A program made the translations under genes and the position numbers. This document shows, piece by piece, positions 5,754 through 7,508 of a stretch of DNA of 7,508 nt (position 1 is the first letter of the stretch; each line of letters opens with the position of its first letter). The notes beneath the pieces are model-generated. The model searched no databases. It was not told the DNA's origin and saw only the letters and a list, made by a program, of their open reading frames with translations. The DNA comes from Desulfobacula sp. (GTDB lineage: Bacteria > Desulfobacterota > Desulfobacteria > Desulfobacterales > Desulfobacteraceae). The stretch covers positions 1 through 7,508 of the forward strand of contig JAOZRF010000127.1 in assembly GCA_029940245.1 (NCBI GenBank), read 5' to 3'.

Positions 5754-6980
5754 ATGCCGAATATTAAGCAGCCACCTGTTTTCAGAGTTTTTCTGCCTTT
5801 TGCCTTTGGATATTTTTTATCCTATTTGTTTCGGGTGGTCAACGCAGTCATTGCCCCGGATCTTGTTGCGGATTTAAATATTAATCCTTCACAACTGGGG
5901 CTTTTGACCGCCACCTATTTTATTGCATTTGCTTCCTCTCAATTACCCCTTGGTATTTTGCTGGATAAGTTTGGTCCCAGAATTGTGGAATCATTTCTTC
6001 TGATCTTTGCAGGCATTGGTGCGTTTATTTTTGCAAAATCCCAAACCCTGACCGGTGTCATCATTGGACGGGCATTTATTGGTTTCGGGGTTTCTGCCTG
6101 TCTTATGGCAGCGTTTAAATCTTATGTCCTCTGGTTCCCTGAAAAATTATGGCCACGGATCAATGGATTTCAAATGGCTGCCGGCGGCCTTGGGGCACTG
6201 TCCGCAACCACACCCGTTGAATGGCTTATGAATATAACAGACTGGCGAGGCTTGTTTCTTTTATTGGCAATTCTCTCATTTTTTAGTGCCCTTGGCGTTT
6301 TTTTGATTGTGCCTGAAAAAAGATCCCAAAAAAACCAGGATAGTTTTTCTTTACAGATTAAAGGCATAAAACAGGTTTTTAAATCTCGAAATTTCTGGCG
6401 TATTGCGCCTTTAACCGCCATGACCCAGGCAAGTTTTCTTGCGTTGCAAGGGCTTTGGGCCGGTCCCTGGTTAAGAGATATTGCAGGGATGCCGCGATCA
6501 GAGATTGGCATTGTATTATTCTGGGCCGCGGTTGCTATGACATCCGGATTTGTCTGTCTTGGGTATATTGCTGAAAATCTGGCTCAAAGGGGTATCAGCA
6601 TTTTTTATACTGCTGTAACCGGGATGAGTATTTTTATTGGCATCCAGATTTTTATCGCGTTCCAGATTCCCATTGCCCCCATTTTTTTATGGATATTGTT
6701 TAGTTTTTTTGGAACATCAGGAATTCTCTCCTATGCAGTTTTGTCCTCTAGTTTTCCAAGAACCTTGTCCGGCAGAGTGACAACCAGCATTAATCTTCTG
6801 GTCTTTGTCGCGGCTTTTATTCTGCAATGGCTTGTAGGCGCGATCATTAACCTCTGGGAAGTATCTTCTGCCGGCAATTATCATCCATCAGGATATCAGG
6901 CCGGATTTTTGACAATTTTAGGCCTTCAGGCAGCAGGACTTGCCTGGTGCCTTTTTCCCGGATTTAAAAAAAAGAGTTAA
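5754..6980 (+). CDS. Major facilitator superfamily transporter, probable organic acid permease
   Basis: The 408-residue protein has the normal MFS length and about twelve hydrophobic segments in two halves, split by a polar loop near residues 186-212 (PEKRSQKNQDSF). The MFS motif A appears between helices 2 and 3 as LGILLDKFGPRIV (66-78), and GRAFIGFGVSA (105-115) follows in helix 4. WRGLFLLLA (164-172) is a common helix 6 feature, and a SGRVTTSINLLVF stretch occurs around 339-351. It is an inner-membrane secondary transporter. It starts 14 bases after the beta-gamma stop, so it belongs to the same operon and probably imports the substrate or precursor of the oxidoreductase; the substrate itself is not readable. 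The Shine-Dalgarno site is weak (TAAGAAT), so translation may depend on the gene before it. No terminator hairpin follows directly. Confidence 0.92.
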   Translation: MPNIKQPPVFRVFLPFAFGYFLSYLFRVVNAVIAPDLVADLNINPSQLGLLTATYFIAFASSQLPLGILLDKFGPRIVESFLLIFAGIGAFIFAKSQTLTGVIIGRAFIGFGVSACLMAAFKSYVLWFPEKLWPRINGFQMAAGGLGALSATTPVEWLMNITDWRGLFLLLAILSFFSALGVFLIVPEKRSQKNQDSFSLQIKGIKQVFKSRNFWRIAPLTAMTQASFLALQGLWAGPWLRDIAGMPRSEIGIVLFWAAVAMTSGFVCLGYIAENLAQRGISIFYTAVTGMSIFIGIQIFIAFQIPIAPIFLWILFSFFGTSGILSYAVLSSSFPRTLSGRVTTSINLLVFVAAFILQWLVGAIINLWEVSSAGNYHPSGYQAGFLTILGLQAAGLAWCLFPGFKKKS

Positions 6981-7011
6981 CAAGCTTTTTTTTCAGGTAG
7001 GTTTTGATCCA

Positions 7012-7134
7012 GTGACAAATTCACCTGTCATTGCACCCTCTTTCATGGCTGCGGATGAAAATATGATCTTAAAAAATCTTATGGAGCTGCTTGAAAAGTT
7101 TATCCGAAAAAAAAATTTTAGTAAAAACCGGTAA
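7012..7134 (+). CDS. Small unrecognised reading frame
   Basis: An open frame continues from inside the MFS gene (other frame) to a stop at 7132-7134. I place a possible GTG start at 7012, ten bases after AGGTAGG, giving about 40 residues. The peptide ends in a likely amphipathic, charged helix (DENMILKNLMELLEKFIRKK). I do not recognise it. It could be a real small protein, a leftover of a decayed gene, or chance; the frame also opens further upstream (ATG 6940) within the transporter gene. Confidence 0.25.
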   Translation: MTNSPVIAPSFMAADENMILKNLMELLEKFIRKKNFSKNR

Positions 7135-7186
7135 ATTTATAATCCAGGATATCTTTTTTAAAAAATGGCTTGCTTTGAGCGGTTAA

Positions 7187-7309
7187 CGTATCGTTGGGTT
7201 TGAGATTCTTTGCAAGCGTTATAATCATTCGTCACCGTCAATCATAATGGGATACCTGTGGATTGAAAGCAAGGAAGCGCACGATATTCTCATGAATGAG
7301 ATAGGATAG
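7187..7309 (+). pseudogene. Tyrosine recombinase (phage-type integrase) C-terminal remnant
   Basis: Forty codons follow an in-frame TAA at 7184-7186 and end at TAG 7307-7309. The peptide contains GFEILCKRYNHSSPSII, then GYLWIESKEAHDILMNEIG. This matches the end of Xer/phage-type integrases, where a HSSP-I-T motif carrying the late catalytic His is followed nine residues on by the nucleophilic Tyr in an RYLGI-like context. Here His14 and Tyr23 of the fragment remain, but the usual T-x-R before the Tyr reads I-M-G. The catalytic Arg and HxxR box upstream are missing and I find no trace of them in other frames. There is no plausible start codon or ribosome binding site, so it is a dead fragment. 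The identification is from motif recognition only. Confidence 0.6.
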
Positions 7310-7508
7310 AGTTGCTCAAATTATTAATAATGCAAATTTTTGCGAAATTAATAATTTGCTCTTCCAGGGCCATGACATGAAATACATTTTCTGTGGTGAA
7401 ATCGGTTTTTTTCATCCAACTATCCAAAAAATTAAAATTGCAAAACCAGCCAAACAGGCTGTTACAGAATGCTGATTTTCCCCATTTTTGAAGTTGTAAC
7501 CTATTGAT
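7290..7508 (-). CDS. Open minus-strand frame running off the window, uncertain
   Basis: The frame is open from the window end to a TGA at 7290-7292, 72 codons without a stop. The part from an ATG at 7415 reads MKKTDFTTENVFHVMALEEQ and on, which looks protein-like, but the upstream half is rich in Phe, Trp, Cys and Asn and less convincing. It overlaps the integrase remnant by 20 bases and contains the inverted repeat. It may be a truncated gene broken by an integration event, or chance. No family recognised. Confidence 0.2.
   Translation of the reverse strand: MNRLQLQKWGKSAFCNSLFGWFCNFNFLDSWMKKTDFTTENVFHVMALEEQIINFAKICIINNLSNSILSHS
7317..7358. repeat. Perfect 12-bp inverted repeat with nested stem
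   Basis: CAAATTATTAAT (7317-7328) is the exact reverse complement of ATTAATAATTTG (7347-7358). The 18-base spacer holds a further GCAA/TTGC stem, so the whole can fold as a long hairpin with one small internal loop. It begins eight bases after the integrase remnant's stop. No T tract follows, so it is not a standard terminator; it could be a recombination site, an operator or part of a mobile repeat. Confidence 0.6.

Noticed and set aside
7151..7166. T-run/A-run palindrome as a terminator of the operon
   Set aside because: Six T followed by six A has no loop and no GC stem, so it cannot form a terminator hairpin.

Overview
The window looks like ordinary chromosomal DNA from an anaerobic, moderately low-GC bacterium, most likely a sulfate-reducing relative of the Desulfobacterales. 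That placement is inferred from a ferredoxin-type 2-oxoacid oxidoreductase whose beta and gamma parts are fused, and from short GACCCCGTTTA-type repeats of a kind I recall from such genomes. No marker gene fixes the taxon.

Left edge (1-958): the 3' part of an initiator tRNA-Met (CAT anticodon, CCA end encoded) with its own rho-independent terminator. Next is a 672-bp block bounded by two near-identical 14-bp direct repeats. It holds only a minus-strand C-terminal remnant of a DUF4143-type ATPase/nuclease-like protein and a GC-rich hairpin. From 659 to 958 I see no convincing gene; the stretch holds the hairpin, the second repeat copy and possible start sites of the next gene.

Middle (959-2421): a small plus-strand pair. 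The first is a secreted protein of unknown family carrying a His-Gly / Gly-Cys pair that resembles the catalytic dyad of clan CD (caspase/CHAT-like) proteases. The second is a left-handed beta-helix, gamma-carbonic-anhydrase-like protein with all three zinc histidines.

Core (2440-6980): a minus-strand GntR/FCD regulator diverges from a plus-strand operon. The operon encodes a 2-oxoacid:ferredoxin oxidoreductase alpha subunit, a fused beta-gamma subunit, and an MFS transporter. The divergent region has a perfect TTGACA -35 box followed by two adjacent 12-bp near-palindromes that would overlap the transcription start. The simplest reading is an inducible module in which the transporter brings in an organic acid, the oxidoreductase oxidatively decarboxylates it or a derived 2-oxoacid to an acyl-CoA with reduction of ferredoxin, and the GntR protein senses the substrate. 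The substrate cannot be read from the sequence.

Right edge (6981-7508): degraded accessory DNA. It holds a small unrecognised reading frame, a 40-codon C-terminal remnant of a tyrosine recombinase, a perfect 12-bp inverted repeat, and an open minus-strand frame running off the end. With the tRNA at the other end, this hints at past integration events, but no matching att repeat is visible.
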